NCBI GenBank assembly: GCA_028698335.1
Contig: JAQVDP010000002.1
Location: 239,772 to 303,771 of the forward strand
Direction of reading: 5' to 3'
DNA: 64,000 nt
DNA from: Nevskiales bacterium
GTDB taxonomy: Bacteria; Pseudomonadota; Gammaproteobacteria; Nevskiales; Nevskiaceae
The notes below the pieces were generated by a model. It was not told the DNA's origin and did not search any database. It worked only from the letters and a program-made list of their open reading frames with translations. Below are positions 8,048 through 17,887 of this stretch, one piece after another. Positions within the stretch are counted from its first letter, which is position 1. The number at the start of each line of letters is the position of its first letter. A program made the position numbers and the translations under genes.

Positions 8048-9448
8048 ATGGGCAAGACCCTCTACGACAAGATCTGGGACGCGCATGTCGTCAGCGACGG
8101 CGGCGACGGTTCCGCGTTGATCTATATCGACCGTCATCTGGTGCATGAAGTCACCAGTCCGCAGGCTTTCGAAGGCCTGCGCCTCAACGGTCGCAAGCCG
8201 TGGCGCGTCTCCGCCAACCTGGCGGTGCCCGACCACAATGTGCCGACGCTCAACCGCGTCCAGGGCATCGCCGACCCGATCTCGCGCGCCCAGGTCGAGG
8301 CGCTGGATGCCAACTGCAAGGAATTCGGCATCACCAAGTTCGACCTGATGGACCGGCGCCAGGGCATCGTTCATGTGATCGGCCCGGAACAGGGCGCGAC
8401 CCTGCCGGGTATGACCGTGGTCTGCGGCGACTCGCACACGTCCACGCATGGCGCCTTCGGCGCGCTGGCCTTCGGCATCGGCACCTCCGAGGTTGAACAT
8501 GCGCTGGCGACCCAGACGCTGGTGCTGAAGAAGTCCAAATCGATGCTGATCCGCGTCAACGGCCATGTCGGGCCGGGCGTCACCGCCAAGGACATCACGC
8601 TGGCGATCATTGGCCGCATCGGCACCGCCGGCGGCACCGGTCACGTCATCGAGTATGCCGGCGAAGCGATCCGCGATCTGTCGATGGAGGGCCGCATGAC
8701 CCTGTGCAACATGGCGATCGAAGCCGGCGCGCGGGCCGGGCTGGTCGCGGTCGACGACAAGACCATCGACTACGTCAAAGGGCGGCCGTTCGCGCCGCGC
8801 CCGGAGCAGTGGGACGCCGCGGTCAGCAACTGGAAGACGCTGCACAGCGATGCTGACGCGGAGTTCGACCGCGTGGTCGAGCTCGATGCGGCCGACATCG
8901 CGCCGCAGGTGAGCTGGGGCACGTCGCCGGAGATGGTCGTGCCGGTCTCGGCGCAGGTGCCGGACCCCGCGCGCGAGTCGGACCCGGTGCGCCGGGGCGC
9001 GATCGAGAAAGCACTGGCGTACATGGGGCTGCAGGCCAACATGCCGATCGAGACGATCGGCATCGACAAGGTGTTCATCGGTTCATGCACCAACTCGCGG
9101 ATCGAGGATCTGCGTGCCGCCGCCGCCGTCGTCAAGGGGCGGCGCAAGGCCGACAGCGTCAAGCTGGCGATGGTCGTGCCGGGGTCCGGACTGGTGAAGG
9201 CGCAGGCCGAGGCCGAGGGGCTCGATCGCGTGTTTCTCGACGCCGGCTTCGAATGGCGCGAGCCGGGCTGCTCGATGTGCCTGGCGATGAATGCCGACCG
9301 CCTCGAGCCGGGCGAGCGCTGTGCGTCCACGTCCAACCGCAATTTCGAAGGGCGCCAGGGACAGGGTGGACGGACCCACCTGGTGTCGCCGGCGATGGCC
9401 GCCGCGGCCGGCATTGCCGGTCACTTCGTCGATGTGAGGAGTTTCTGA
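8048..9448 (+). CDS. leuC: 3-isopropylmalate dehydratase large subunit
   Basis: Aconitase-family [4Fe-4S] subunit that, with LeuD, isomerises 2-isopropylmalate to 3-isopropylmalate in leucine synthesis. The 466-residue length matches E. coli LeuC exactly. The cluster Cys residues are visible in G-S-C-T-N-S-R and in G-C-S-M-C-L-A-M-N; the H-G-A-F-G-A-L-A and G-D-S-H-T-S-T segments are also diagnostic. Its TGA overlaps the leuD ATG by one base (TGATG), which implies coupled translation of the two subunits. Confidence 0.98.
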   Translation: MGKTLYDKIWDAHVVSDGGDGSALIYIDRHLVHEVTSPQAFEGLRLNGRKPWRVSANLAVPDHNVPTLNRVQGIADPISRAQVEALDANCKEFGITKFDLMDRRQGIVHVIGPEQGATLPGMTVVCGDSHTSTHGAFGALAFGIGTSEVEHALATQTLVLKKSKSMLIRVNGHVGPGVTAKDITLAIIGRIGTAGGTGHVIEYAGEAIRDLSMEGRMTLCNMAIEAGARAGLVAVDDKTIDYVKGRPFAPRPEQWDAAVSNWKTLHSDADAEFDRVVELDAADIAPQVSWGTSPEMVVPVSAQVPDPARESDPVRRGAIEKALAYMGLQANMPIETIGIDKVFIGSCTNSRIEDLRAAAAVVKGRRKADSVKLAMVVPGSGLVKAQAEAEGLDRVFLDAGFEWREPGCSMCLAMNADRLEPGERCASTSNRNFEGRQGQGGRTHLVSPAMAAAAGIAGHFVDVRSF

Positions 9449-10089
9449 TGCGTGCTTTCAACGTGGTGGCGTCCAAGGTCATGCCCCTGGATCGCTCGAA
9501 TGTCGATACTGACGCGATCATCCCGAAGCAGTACCTGAAGTCGATCCGCAGAACCGGATTCGGCCCGTTCCTGTTCGACGACTGGCGCTATCTCGATCCC
9601 GGCACCCTGGACATCGATCCGGCGACGCGGCGTCCGAATCCGGAGTTCGTGCTCAATGCCCCAGCGCATGCCGGCAGCCAGATCCTGGTCGCGCGCGACA
9701 ACTTCGGTTGCGGGTCGTCGCGCGAACATGCGGTCTGGGCGCTGGACGACTACGGCTTCCGGGCGGTCATCGCGCCGAGCTTCGCCGATATCTTTTTCTC
9801 CAACTGTTTCAAGAACGGTGTGTTGCCGGTGGTGCTGAAGGCCGATGAAGTGCAGGCCATCTTCGATCTGGTTGCGGCCGATGCGCAGGCGCAGGTGACG
9901 GTCGATCTGCCGGCGCAGCAGGTGCAGCTGCCGGACGGTCGCAGCTTCGGCTTCGAGATCAACCCGCATCACAAGCACAACCTGGTCAACGGCCTGGATG
10001 AGATCGGTCTGACCTTGCAGCAGGCCGACAAGATCAAGGCCTACGAGTCCCGCCGGCAGCAGGAAGCGCCATGGCTGTTCGCGAATTGA
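9448..10089 (+). CDS. leuD: 3-isopropylmalate dehydratase small subunit
   Basis: Swivelling-domain partner of LeuC, 213 aa (E. coli 201). Recognisable segments are [13 protein letters not shown] near the start and the substrate loop G-C-G-S-S-R-E-H-A. The start at 9448 is set by the one-base overlap with leuC and a GAGGA Shine-Dalgarno at 9436-9440. An upstream in-frame extension through leuC lacks similarity and is rejected. Its 3' end overlaps the next gene by 19 bp. Confidence 0.98.
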   Translation: MRAFNVVASKVMPLDRSNVDTDAIIPKQYLKSIRRTGFGPFLFDDWRYLDPGTLDIDPATRRPNPEFVLNAPAHAGSQILVARDNFGCGSSREHAVWALDDYGFRAVIAPSFADIFFSNCFKNGVLPVVLKADEVQAIFDLVAADAQAQVTVDLPAQQVQLPDGRSFGFEINPHHKHNLVNGLDEIGLTLQQADKIKAYESRRQQEAPWLFAN

Positions 10090-10871
10090 GCCTCGACGCC
10101 GGACAGCGCTGGAATGCGCGTGACTATGCGCAGAACGGCCGCTTCGTCGCCGATCTGGCGGGCGGGGTCGTCGGCCTGCTGCAGCTGCAGCCCGGGGAGC
10201 GCGTCCTGGACCTGGGGTGTGGCGACGGCGCGTTGAGTCGTCGCCTGGTCGACGCCGGGGCCGTGCTGGTCGGTATCGACGCCAGTGACGAGCTGGTGGC
10301 GGCCGCGCGTGAGCGTGGCATCGATGCGCGCGTCGGCGATGGCCAGGCGCTGGCCCTTGATCCGACTTTCGATCAGGCCTTCGATGCGATCTTCTCGAAT
10401 GCCGCAATGCACTGGATGAAGCGCGATCCGGATGCGGTGATCCGCGGTGCCTGGAAAGCGCTGGTCCCCGGCGGCCGGTTTGTCGCCGAGTTCGGCGGTG
10501 CCGGCAACGTCGCGCAGATCCGTCGTGTATTGCACGCGGCGCTGGGTCGTCGTGGAATCGATCCGGATGCAGTCGATCCCTGGTATTTTCCGCGACCGCG
10601 AGCCTACCGGGCGCGGCTCGAACGGGCCGGCTTCGAAGTCCGCGAGATCGCCCTGCATCCGCGTCCGACGGTGTTGCCGTCGGACATCGGTGCCTGGTTG
10701 CGGACGTTTGCCGGACGCTTTACCGACGCGTTGCCGGAGGTCGACCGCGCCGCGCTGATAGACGAGGTGCAGCGTGAGCTGCAGGCCTCGCTGTCGGACG
10801 GGAAGGGGCGCTGGGTCGCCGATTACGTGCGCCTGCGGTTCGTCGCCTACAAGCCTGGCCTGACGGCCTGA
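10071..10871 (+). CDS. class I SAM-dependent methyltransferase (trans-aconitate methyltransferase-like)
   Basis: A 266-residue methyltransferase with motif [10 protein letters not shown] and the acidic residue after strand 2 (G-I-D-A-S). The F-S-N-A-A-M-H-W-M segment is typical of the Tam group. It lies between leuD and leuB and overlaps leuD by 19 bp. Methylation of aconitate or isopropylmalate-like by-products of this pathway would suit the location, and yeast Tmt1 acts on 3-isopropylmalate. The substrate here is inference only. Confidence 0.8.
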   Translation: MAVRELSLDAGQRWNARDYAQNGRFVADLAGGVVGLLQLQPGERVLDLGCGDGALSRRLVDAGAVLVGIDASDELVAAARERGIDARVGDGQALALDPTFDQAFDAIFSNAAMHWMKRDPDAVIRGAWKALVPGGRFVAEFGGAGNVAQIRRVLHAALGRRGIDPDAVDPWYFPRPRAYRARLERAGFEVREIALHPRPTVLPSDIGAWLRTFAGRFTDALPEVDRAALIDEVQRELQASLSDGKGRWVADYVRLRFVAYKPGLTA

Positions 10872-10926
10872 TGTTCCGAAACTTGCGGCGTGTCGCAAGC
10901 CCGCCGTCGCTGACTGAGTACATCGC

Positions 10927-12012
10927 ATGAACAAGAAAATTCTGATCCTTCCCGGCGACTATATCGGCCAGGAAATCATGGCCGAGGCGGTCAAGGTGCT
11001 GGAGGTGCTGAAGGCCGAGGGCGAGGCGATCGAATGGTCGTTCGGCCATCTCGGCGGCGCCGCCTATGACGCCGAAGGCCATCCTTATCCGGAGTCCACG
11101 CAGCAGGCGGCACGCGCAGCCGATGCAATCCTGATGGGTGCCGTCGGCGGTCCGAAGTACGACAGCCTGCCGCGCGCGGTGCGTCCGGAGCAGGGCATCC
11201 TCGGCATCCGCAAGGATCTTGGCCTGTTCGCCAACCTGCGCCCGGCGCTGGCGTACGAGGAATTGTCCGCGGCGTCGTCGTTCAAGCCGGAGGTGATTGC
11301 CGGCCTGGATATTCTGATCCTGCGCGAGCTGACGGGTGACATCTACTTCGGCCAGCCGCGCGGCCGCCGCACCACCGACGACGGTGCCGAGGAAGGCTAC
11401 GACACCATGCACTACAGCGTGCCCGAGGTGGAGCGTATCGCCCATGTCGCGTTCCAGGCCGCGCAGAAGCGCAACAAGCGCCTGTGTTCGGTGGACAAGG
11501 AAAACGTGCTCGAGACTTCGCGTCTGTGGCGCGAAGTGGTGATCCGCGTCGGTCGGGACTACCCGGACGTCGAGCTGTCGCACATGTATGTCGACAACGC
11601 GGCGATGCAGCTGGTGAAGAATCCCAAGCAGTTCGACGTCATCGTCACCGGCAACATCTTCGGTGACATCCTGTCGGACGAGGCATCGATGCTGGCCGGT
11701 TCGATCGGCATGCTGCCGTCCGCCTCGCTGGACGTGAACAACAAGGGCCTGTACGAGCCGATTCACGGCAGCGCGCCGGATATCGCCGGGCAGAACAAGG
11801 CCAACCCGCTGGCGACGATCCTGTCGGTCGGCATGATGTTCAAGTACAGCTTCGACCGCGCCGACATCGCCGATCGGATCGACGCCGCCGTCAAGGCCGT
11901 GCTGAAGGCGGGGTATCGCACCGGCGACATCGCGCAACCCGGAGAAGCGGTGATCGGCACCCGCGAGATGGGGGATGCGGTGATCGAGGTGCTGCGCCGC
12001 AATGCCGGCTGA
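10927..12012 (+). CDS. leuB: 3-isopropylmalate dehydrogenase
   Basis: NAD-dependent oxidative decarboxylase, third dedicated step of leucine synthesis. The 361 aa show the family start (K-I-L-I-L-P-G-D), the E-L-T-G-D-I-Y-F-G segment and the metal-binding D-I-L-S-D-E-A-S-M motif. G-S-A-P-D-I-A-G marks the NAD-binding end. It belongs to the run leuC-leuD-methyltransferase-leuB-asd, with leuA and leuO not present in the window. Confidence 0.98.
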   Translation: MNKKILILPGDYIGQEIMAEAVKVLEVLKAEGEAIEWSFGHLGGAAYDAEGHPYPESTQQAARAADAILMGAVGGPKYDSLPRAVRPEQGILGIRKDLGLFANLRPALAYEELSAASSFKPEVIAGLDILILRELTGDIYFGQPRGRRTTDDGAEEGYDTMHYSVPEVERIAHVAFQAAQKRNKRLCSVDKENVLETSRLWREVVIRVGRDYPDVELSHMYVDNAAMQLVKNPKQFDVIVTGNIFGDILSDEASMLAGSIGMLPSASLDVNNKGLYEPIHGSAPDIAGQNKANPLATILSVGMMFKYSFDRADIADRIDAAVKAVLKAGYRTGDIAQPGEAVIGTREMGDAVIEVLRRNAG

Positions 12013-12073
12013 GCGCCACGCAATCGAGGATGTTCGGCGCCGGTCGCCGAGGCAACGTAACAAGAGGTCTGTG

Positions 12074-13198
12074 ATGAAAAAGGTTGGTCTGGTCGGTTGG
12101 CGCGGGATGGTCGGGTCGGTGCTGCTGCAGCGTATGCGCGAAGAGAACGACTTCGCGCTGATCGATCCGTATTTCTTCAGCACGTCGAATGCCGGCGGCA
12201 TGGGGCCCGACGTCGGGTCGCAGGGCGCGCGGCCGTTGCTCGACGCCAACAGTGCCGAGGCACTGGCGCAGATGGATGTGATCCTGACCTGCCAAGGCGG
12301 CGACTACAGCAACGCGATCTATCCGCAGCTGCGGACCGCCGGATGGAACGGCTACTGGATCGACGCCGCTTCGGCGCTGCGCATGGCGGACGATGCGGTC
12401 ATCGTCCTCGATCCGGTCAACCGCAAGGTCATCGATGCCGCCCTGGACAAAGGCATCCGCAACTACGTCGGCGGCAACTGCACGGTCAGCCTGATGCTGA
12501 TGGCGGTCGGCGCACTGTACGAGGCCGGGCTCGTCGAGTGGATGACGGCGATGACCTACCAGGCCGCGTCCGGCGCCGGTGCCCAGAACATGCGGGAGCT
12601 GATCACGCAGATGGGCGCGATTCGCGACGCCGTCGCCGGCGAACTGGCCGATCCGGCATCCGCGATCCTGGAGATCGACCGCAAGGTCGCCGAGGCGCAG
12701 CGGTCCGGGGCGTTTCCGACCGATCAGTTCGGGGTGCCGCTCGCGGGCTCGCTGATTCCGTATATCGACAAGCAGCTCGACAGCGGTCAGAGCAAGGAAG
12801 AATGGAAGGGGCAGGCCGAGACCAACAAGATTCTCGGCCTCGATCCGCAAGGCAGTGACCGGATTCCGATCGATGGCGTCTGCGTGCGCATCGGCGCGAT
12901 GCGCTGCCATGCGCAGGCCCTGACCATCAAACTCAAGCGCGACGTACCGCTGGCCGAGATCGAGTCGATGATCGCGGCGCACAACGAGTGGGTGCAGGTG
13001 GTGCCCAACGAGCGCGACGCGTCGATGCAGCGGCTCACGCCCGTTGCCGTGACCGGCACGCTCGGGATCGTCGTCGGGCGCCTGCGCAAGCTGAACATGG
13101 GCGGCGAATATCTGGGCGCGTTCACGGTCGGCGACCAGCTGTTGTGGGGGGCGGCCGAGCCGTTGCGGCGCATGCTGCGGATCCTGCTGGAGCGATAG
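12074..13198 (+). CDS. asd: aspartate-semialdehyde dehydrogenase
   Basis: Reduces aspartyl phosphate to the semialdehyde, the branch point to lysine, threonine and methionine. From the ATG at 12074 (Shine-Dalgarno AAGAGG, 12062-12067) it is 374 aa, close to E. coli (367). The NADP motif G-W-R-G-M-V-G-S and the catalytic Cys in G-G-N-C-T-V (C136; E. coli C135) are present. Upstream in-frame starts would add an unconserved, Arg-rich tail and overlap leuB, so they are rejected. Confidence 0.97.
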   Translation: MKKVGLVGWRGMVGSVLLQRMREENDFALIDPYFFSTSNAGGMGPDVGSQGARPLLDANSAEALAQMDVILTCQGGDYSNAIYPQLRTAGWNGYWIDAASALRMADDAVIVLDPVNRKVIDAALDKGIRNYVGGNCTVSLMLMAVGALYEAGLVEWMTAMTYQAASGAGAQNMRELITQMGAIRDAVAGELADPASAILEIDRKVAEAQRSGAFPTDQFGVPLAGSLIPYIDKQLDSGQSKEEWKGQAETNKILGLDPQGSDRIPIDGVCVRIGAMRCHAQALTIKLKRDVPLAEIESMIAAHNEWVQVVPNERDASMQRLTPVAVTGTLGIVVGRLRKLNMGGEYLGAFTVGDQLLWGAAEPLRRMLRILLER

Positions 13199-13232
13199 CC
13201 CGACAGCGGGCGATTTGGCCCGCTGTGTCGGG
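13199..13232 (+). other. stem-loop after asd
   Basis: The sequence right after the asd stop codon can fold into a long stem: arm 13199-13211, loop GATTTG, arm 13218-13232, with a two-base bulge. There is no T-run after it, so it looks like an RNA-stabilising or pausing hairpin rather than an intrinsic terminator. It may set the relative expression of asd and its paralogue. Confidence 0.5.
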
Positions 13233-13286
13233 GGCGCGCGCTGGACTAGAATTGCGTGCTTGAACTGATTCAGGAACAGCAAGCGC

Positions 13287-14309
13287 ATGACCCGACGACT
13301 GGATGTGGCGATCATCGGTGCGGACAGCATCGTCGGTGGGGCTCTGCTTGAGCTGTTGGCGGACCGGCAGCTGTCGGTTGGCGAGATCCACGCCCTGGCC
13401 CAGGCACCGGAACGGACGGCCACGGTCGAGTTCGCCGGGCAGGAGCTCGACGTCGAGGACGCCACGCAGTTCGAGTTCAGCCAGGTGCAGCTGGCATTCC
13501 TCGCGGTGCGCGATCCGGAGATGCAGGCCGTTGCGGAGCGGGCGGCCGATGACGGCTGCATGGTCGTCGATGCCTCCGGCACCCGATGGCAGGACGCCGA
13601 CATCCCAACGGTCGTGCCGGAGCTCAACGCCGGCGATCTTGAGGGTTTCAACGCCCGCGGCATCGTGGCCAATCCGGATCCGTTGGCCGTGGTGCTGGCC
13701 GTGGCGATGCAGCCGCTGTGCGCGCTGGCGCCGCTGGAACGGCTCACGGCGACGGCGATGGTGCCGGTATCCGACCTCGGCCGGCCGGCCTTCGAGGATC
13801 TGGCGCGGGAAACCACCGCACTGCTCAACGCGCGCTCGTACGAGCGCCGCCATTTCTCCCGTCAGATCGCCTTCAACGTGCACGGGCAGGTGGGCGCCGC
13901 GGGCGCTGGCGGGCAAACCGAACGCGAGCAGGATATCGGTCTGCAGCTGCAGCGGCTGCTCGACGCCGCCGGGCTCGGGGTGGCGCTGACGCTGGTGCCG
14001 GCGCCGGTGTTCTACGGGTACGGGATCGCGGTCGAGGTGCAGTTCGAGTCGCCCGTGGAGCTGGCGCAGGCGCAGGCCGCCTTGCAGGCCAGCGAGGCGC
14101 TGAACCTCATCGTGAGCCTGGACGACGACGACTGCCCGACGCCGGTCACCGACGCGACGGTGGCGTCCGAAATCCACTTGGCGCGTCTGCGAGAGGGTAG
14201 TGTCGCGGGGCGGACATTGGCGTTTTGGCTCACGGCAGACAACGTTCGTCGGGCTGCAGCGCTCAATGCTCTGAAAAATGCCCAGATTCTGATCCGTGAC
14301 TATTTATAA
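13287..14309 (+). CDS. Asd paralogue without catalytic cysteine (USG-1-like)
   Basis: A 340-residue protein with the full semialdehyde dehydrogenase fold: N-terminal nucleotide-binding domain (V-A-I-I-G-A-D-S-I-V-G) and a C-terminal dimerisation domain. Where Asd has G-G-N-C-T this protein has V-A-N-P-D, so the catalytic Cys is gone and it cannot be a standard dehydrogenase. This matches the USG-1 group that follows asd in many gammaproteobacteria. Its role is unknown; a structural or regulatory partner of Asd is possible. It sits between asd and fimV. Confidence 0.85.
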   Translation: MTRRLDVAIIGADSIVGGALLELLADRQLSVGEIHALAQAPERTATVEFAGQELDVEDATQFEFSQVQLAFLAVRDPEMQAVAERAADDGCMVVDASGTRWQDADIPTVVPELNAGDLEGFNARGIVANPDPLAVVLAVAMQPLCALAPLERLTATAMVPVSDLGRPAFEDLARETTALLNARSYERRHFSRQIAFNVHGQVGAAGAGGQTEREQDIGLQLQRLLDAAGLGVALTLVPAPVFYGYGIAVEVQFESPVELAQAQAALQASEALNLIVSLDDDDCPTPVTDATVASEIHLARLREGSVAGRTLAFWLTADNVRRAAALNALKNAQILIRDYL

Positions 14310-14430
14310 TCTGTCGGGTATAAGAGGGTTTATACGCGTAAATTAACCTGCCGCATGAAGAGCACTCTTCGCGACGCAGCGCAATGGTGCGACGACGTGC
14401 AGCAGTGGCCGGTCGGGATCTGGAGAACAC

Positions 14431-17214
14431 ATGAGGCGTAGGCTCGCACTTGCGGCAGCTTTGTTACCGGCAGCGTGGATCACCACCGCCGCCGCTTTGG
14501 GTCTCGGGGATATCGATGTCCATTCGGGCCTGAACCAGCCGTTCTCGGCAACCATTCCCCTGAACACGACATCCGCCGAAGCCGCCGGCGTCCGCGTCGG
14601 GCTCGCCAGTAACAGTGACTTCGAACGCGCCGGAGTGGATCGCATCGGCGTGCTGTCGTCGTTCAAGTTCGACGTCAAGACCGAAGGTGCCACGCCGCGT
14701 ATCGAGCTGGTCAGCAGCCAGGCCGTGCGTGAGCCGATGGTGGTGTTCCTCATCGAGGTCCGCAGCGCCGGCAATCGCATCGTTCGGGAATACACGGTAT
14801 TCCTCGATCCGCCGGACTACGCCGCGCCGGTCCCGGTTCCGGTTCCGGTGCCGACTGTGGCCGCGGCTCCGACCCGGCCGGCAGTTGCCCCACAACAGCC
14901 GCCGCAGCCGTCCGCCAGCTCGGCGACGTCGGATTTCTACGAGACCGCCGCTGAAGCGGAGCGCGGCGGGTTCGCGCCCGTACCCCGGTCGACGGGCAGC
15001 TCCTCGACCGCAACCACGCCGATTCTCGACGAGCCGGCGCGCCTGACGCGTTCCGAGGTGCAGGTCAGGCCCGAGCAGCCGACCACGTCCGGACAGCAGC
15101 CCGGGCGATATGGTCCGGTGCGGCCGGGTGAGACGCTGTGGAGCGTGGCCAGCAAGCTGCGCCCGGGCCCGGCAGTCAGCATGGATCAGATGCTGCTCGG
15201 TCTGTATCGCGCCAACCCGCGCGCATTCGACGGGGGCATCGATGGCCTGATGAAGGGCATGGTGCTGACCGTGCCCGGGGTCGATGAGCTGACGGCAGTC
15301 AGCCCCGCGCAGGCACGCGACGAGGTGCGAATCCTGCGCAGTGGCGGCGCGACGATGCCCGCGAAAAAGCCCGCGCCGAGCCCGCAGCCGACGGTCGCGC
15401 CGTCCGTGATTCCGACGGCGGCGCCGACGCCCACGCCGGAACCGACGGCCGCGCCCGAGCCGGCGTCGTCTGACGCTGCCGTGGAGACCCCTGCCGAACC
15501 GGCTCCGATCACCTTGCCCGAAGACAGCTTCGCGGACGACGGTGCCGAGAGCGCTGCCGAAACCGGGATGGCCGATTTGCCGCCGGATCTGCCGCTGGCC
15601 GAGCCGGAGCAGGGCGACGCAGAGCTCATGCCGTCGGAAACGCCGGCGGACGCGACCGGCGCCGAGCACGCCGATGAAGGTCTTGCGACGTCGGAGTCGG
15701 AGCTCGCCGCCGGCGAAGAGGCGGCGTTGCCGCCCGCCGTGGAGGAGGAGATCTTCGAGGAGCCGGCGCCGGCATCCGAGTCGGGCCTGCTGGAATCCTT
15801 GCTGATCCCGCTGATCCTCGGGGTCCTGCTCATCGGTGGCATCGGCTTTCTCATCGCCAAGGTGCTGGCGCGCCGCAAGGGCCAGCAAGCCGGCGGCAGC
15901 GAGGCGGCGGTCACGCCGAAACCGGCTTCGATTTCCAAACCGGATTTCGCTGCGACAGTGGCAGCGACGGCCGGGGCTGCGGAAGCGGCGGCGCCCGAGC
16001 TGGAGGCAACCCAGGAGCAGACCCAGCGGTTCGACGAGACGCTCGAAGCCGCGGCACCTCAGGGCGACGCCGACGAGGGACTGGCCGATGTGGATTTGCC
16101 GGCCGCGCCCGCGACCGAGGCGGTTACGCCGCCACCAGCCGAGCCGGAACCCGTCGATTTCGACCTGACCGGACAGTTCGAGTCGCAGACGGTCCAGATC
16201 GACCTGGATGCCAATGATCCGGTGTCCGAGGCGGACTTCCATCTGGCCTACGGCCTGTATGACGAAGCCGCGCTGCTGTTGCAGCAGGCCGCCGAGAAGG
16301 AACCGCAGCGTTCGGATATTCGCGTCAAGCTTGCCGAGACCTACTTCGCTGCGGGCAAGGCCGACGAGTTCCTGCAGTGCGCCGGCGATATCAAGCCGAT
16401 GCTGTCGCCGGCAGAGTGGCAGAAGATTTCGATCCTCGGACAGCAGCTGTGCCCGGACGAGGAGCTGTTCAAGGCCACAGACGGTGGCGCCGTCGAGTCG
16501 GCGGACCTGGATCTGGACCTGTCGTCCGCGGAGCCTGAGGCGACCGACGCAGCGGCTGCCGACGGCGTCGAGCCCGAGCGCCTCGACCAGGCCGCGCCGC
16601 CGTCGCCAGCGGCCGATGAGCCTGCCGGCCTCGAGTTCAATCTTGAAGACTTCGAGCTGCCGCCGCTTGAGAGTGATCAGGCGGCACCCGCGACCCCGGC
16701 CGAATCGGCTGGCGAGGATCGCGGCGAGGGGCTCGATTTCGATCTGAGCCAGTTCGACCTCGGGGCCGGGGACGCTGAGCCCGCCGCCGCAGAGGCGGAT
16801 GCTCAGGCGGATACCGGTGGCAACGCGGTCGACTTCGATCTCGGGGACGTGTCGCTCGAAACCAGCGACGACGCCACCGCAGCGCCGGCTTCCGAGGCCG
16901 AAGCTGTGCTGGAGTTGCCGGAGCTCGGCGCCGGAGACGACATCGCCGAGCCCCCCGCTCAGACCAGTGGGCTGGAGAGCGAATCCGTCGAACCGACCGA
17001 ACAGATTCAGCTGGACGACGTCGATCTGGGCGATGCTTCGACCTCCGAGGCGCTGTCCGCGGGTGACGAGGCCGGCACCAAGCTGGATCTGGCCCGTGCC
17101 TATGTCGACATGGGTGACAACGACATGGCCAAGTCGCTGCTCGACGAGGTTGTCGAGCAGGGCAGCGACGAGCAGAAGCGAGAGGCGCAAAGCCTGCTGC
17201 AGCGGCTCGGCTGA
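14431..17214 (+). CDS. fimV: FimV/TspA-like polar hub protein
   Basis: Inner-membrane protein that in Pseudomonas and Xanthomonas organises type IV pili and polar complexes. The 927-residue order is: signal peptide; the conserved periplasmic domain beginning L-G-L-G-D-I-D-V-H-S-G-L-N-Q-P; a Pro-rich linker; a LysM-like peptidoglycan-binding domain at about 226-285; an acidic linker; one membrane helix at about 453-477; a long acidic cytoplasmic part with a TPR-like segment near 610-650; and the C-terminal FimV domain at about 883-927 (A-R-A-Y-V-D-M-G-D). It lies between the asd paralogue and truA, as in Pseudomonas. No pilus genes are in this window. Confidence 0.93.
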   Translation: MRRRLALAAALLPAAWITTAAALGLGDIDVHSGLNQPFSATIPLNTTSAEAAGVRVGLASNSDFERAGVDRIGVLSSFKFDVKTEGATPRIELVSSQAVREPMVVFLIEVRSAGNRIVREYTVFLDPPDYAAPVPVPVPVPTVAAAPTRPAVAPQQPPQPSASSATSDFYETAAEAERGGFAPVPRSTGSSSTATTPILDEPARLTRSEVQVRPEQPTTSGQQPGRYGPVRPGETLWSVASKLRPGPAVSMDQMLLGLYRANPRAFDGGIDGLMKGMVLTVPGVDELTAVSPAQARDEVRILRSGGATMPAKKPAPSPQPTVAPSVIPTAAPTPTPEPTAAPEPASSDAAVETPAEPAPITLPEDSFADDGAESAAETGMADLPPDLPLAEPEQGDAELMPSETPADATGAEHADEGLATSESELAAGEEAALPPAVEEEIFEEPAPASESGLLESLLIPLILGVLLIGGIGFLIAKVLARRKGQQAGGSEAAVTPKPASISKPDFAATVAATAGAAEAAAPELEATQEQTQRFDETLEAAAPQGDADEGLADVDLPAAPATEAVTPPPAEPEPVDFDLTGQFESQTVQIDLDANDPVSEADFHLAYGLYDEAALLLQQAAEKEPQRSDIRVKLAETYFAAGKADEFLQCAGDIKPMLSPAEWQKISILGQQLCPDEELFKATDGGAVESADLDLDLSSAEPEATDAAAADGVEPERLDQAAPPSPAADEPAGLEFNLEDFELPPLESDQAAPATPAESAGEDRGEGLDFDLSQFDLGAGDAEPAAAEADAQADTGGNAVDFDLGDVSLETSDDATAAPASEAEAVLELPELGAGDDIAEPPAQTSGLESESVEPTEQIQLDDVDLGDASTSEALSAGDEAGTKLDLARAYVDMGDNDMAKSLLDEVVEQGSDEQKREAQSLLQRLG

Positions 17215-17242
17215 GCATCGGCGCGGGAGGACTCAAGCGCTG

Positions 17243-17887
17243 ATGCACCCGGCGATCCGCATTCTGCTGCTGCTGTCGCTGGCGGCGAGCCTGCCGGGTC
17301 TGAGCCTGATCGCGCTGGCGGTGGCCGCAGTCGTGCTGTTTGCCGGATATGGCTGGCTGGCCGGTAACGCATGGTCCCGCCTGCGCGGCGGACTGTTTCG
17401 CATGCGCTGGCTGCTGGGTGCGATCTTCGTGCTCTACGCCGGGTTCACCCCGGGGGATCCGCTGCTCGCGTCGCTGCCCGGCCTGAGCCGGGAGGGATTG
17501 TCGGAAGGCGGACGGCGGGCACTGGTGCTGGTCGATCTGTTGCTGATGGTCTATCTGTTGCTGGCGACCACCTCGGTCGATCAGCTGGTGCAGGCCTTGC
17601 GCATGCTGACCGCGCCGCTGCGGGTGCTGGGGGTTTCGCCGGACCGTATCGGTTTACGACTGGGACTCGCCCTCGAGGGTGTCGGTGACATGCAGGCGCG
17701 TCTGCAGGGCGAGGTACGCTCCGCGGGCAGCCCTTGGGACCGTGCCACGCGGGTGATTGCCGATATCGAACGGGAGGCGGACGCGCCGGTGGCCGCGATG
17801 ATCCTTCCGGAACAGCGACTGCCCAGACCGTGGGAGTGGCTGCTGCCCATCGTGCTGTACGTCGCCCTCAAGAGCTGGATGCCATGA
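17243..17887 (+). CDS. integral membrane protein, CbiQ/EcfT-like
   Basis: A 214-residue, very hydrophobic protein with several membrane helices in the first 120 residues and a final helix at the C-terminus. The middle (L-M-V-Y-L-L-L-A-T-T-S, then Q-A-L-R-M-L-T-A-P-L-R) resembles the T-component of energy-coupling-factor transporters of the CbiQ family. No ECF ATPase or S-component is nearby, so function is open. It is preceded by a GGGAGG Shine-Dalgarno and its stop overlaps the truA start (ATGA). The reading frame begins at the ATG at 17243, just after fimV. Confidence 0.7.
   Translation: MHPAIRILLLLSLAASLPGLSLIALAVAAVVLFAGYGWLAGNAWSRLRGGLFRMRWLLGAIFVLYAGFTPGDPLLASLPGLSREGLSEGGRRALVLVDLLLMVYLLLATTSVDQLVQALRMLTAPLRVLGVSPDRIGLRLGLALEGVGDMQARLQGEVRSAGSPWDRATRVIADIEREADAPVAAMILPEQRLPRPWEWLLPIVLYVALKSWMP

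Noticed and set aside
14305..14430. fimV promoter from TATAAT at 14305-14310
   Set aside because: The -10 is perfect but overlaps the end of the upstream gene and no -35 lies at a suitable distance, so I do not list it.
14464..17190. A 908-codon open frame on the minus strand opposite fimV
   Set aside because: It mirrors fimV codon by codon, is Arg/Gly-rich without domains, and arises because GC-rich codons avoid stops on the opposite strand. fimV has a signal peptide, LysM and a known C-terminal domain.
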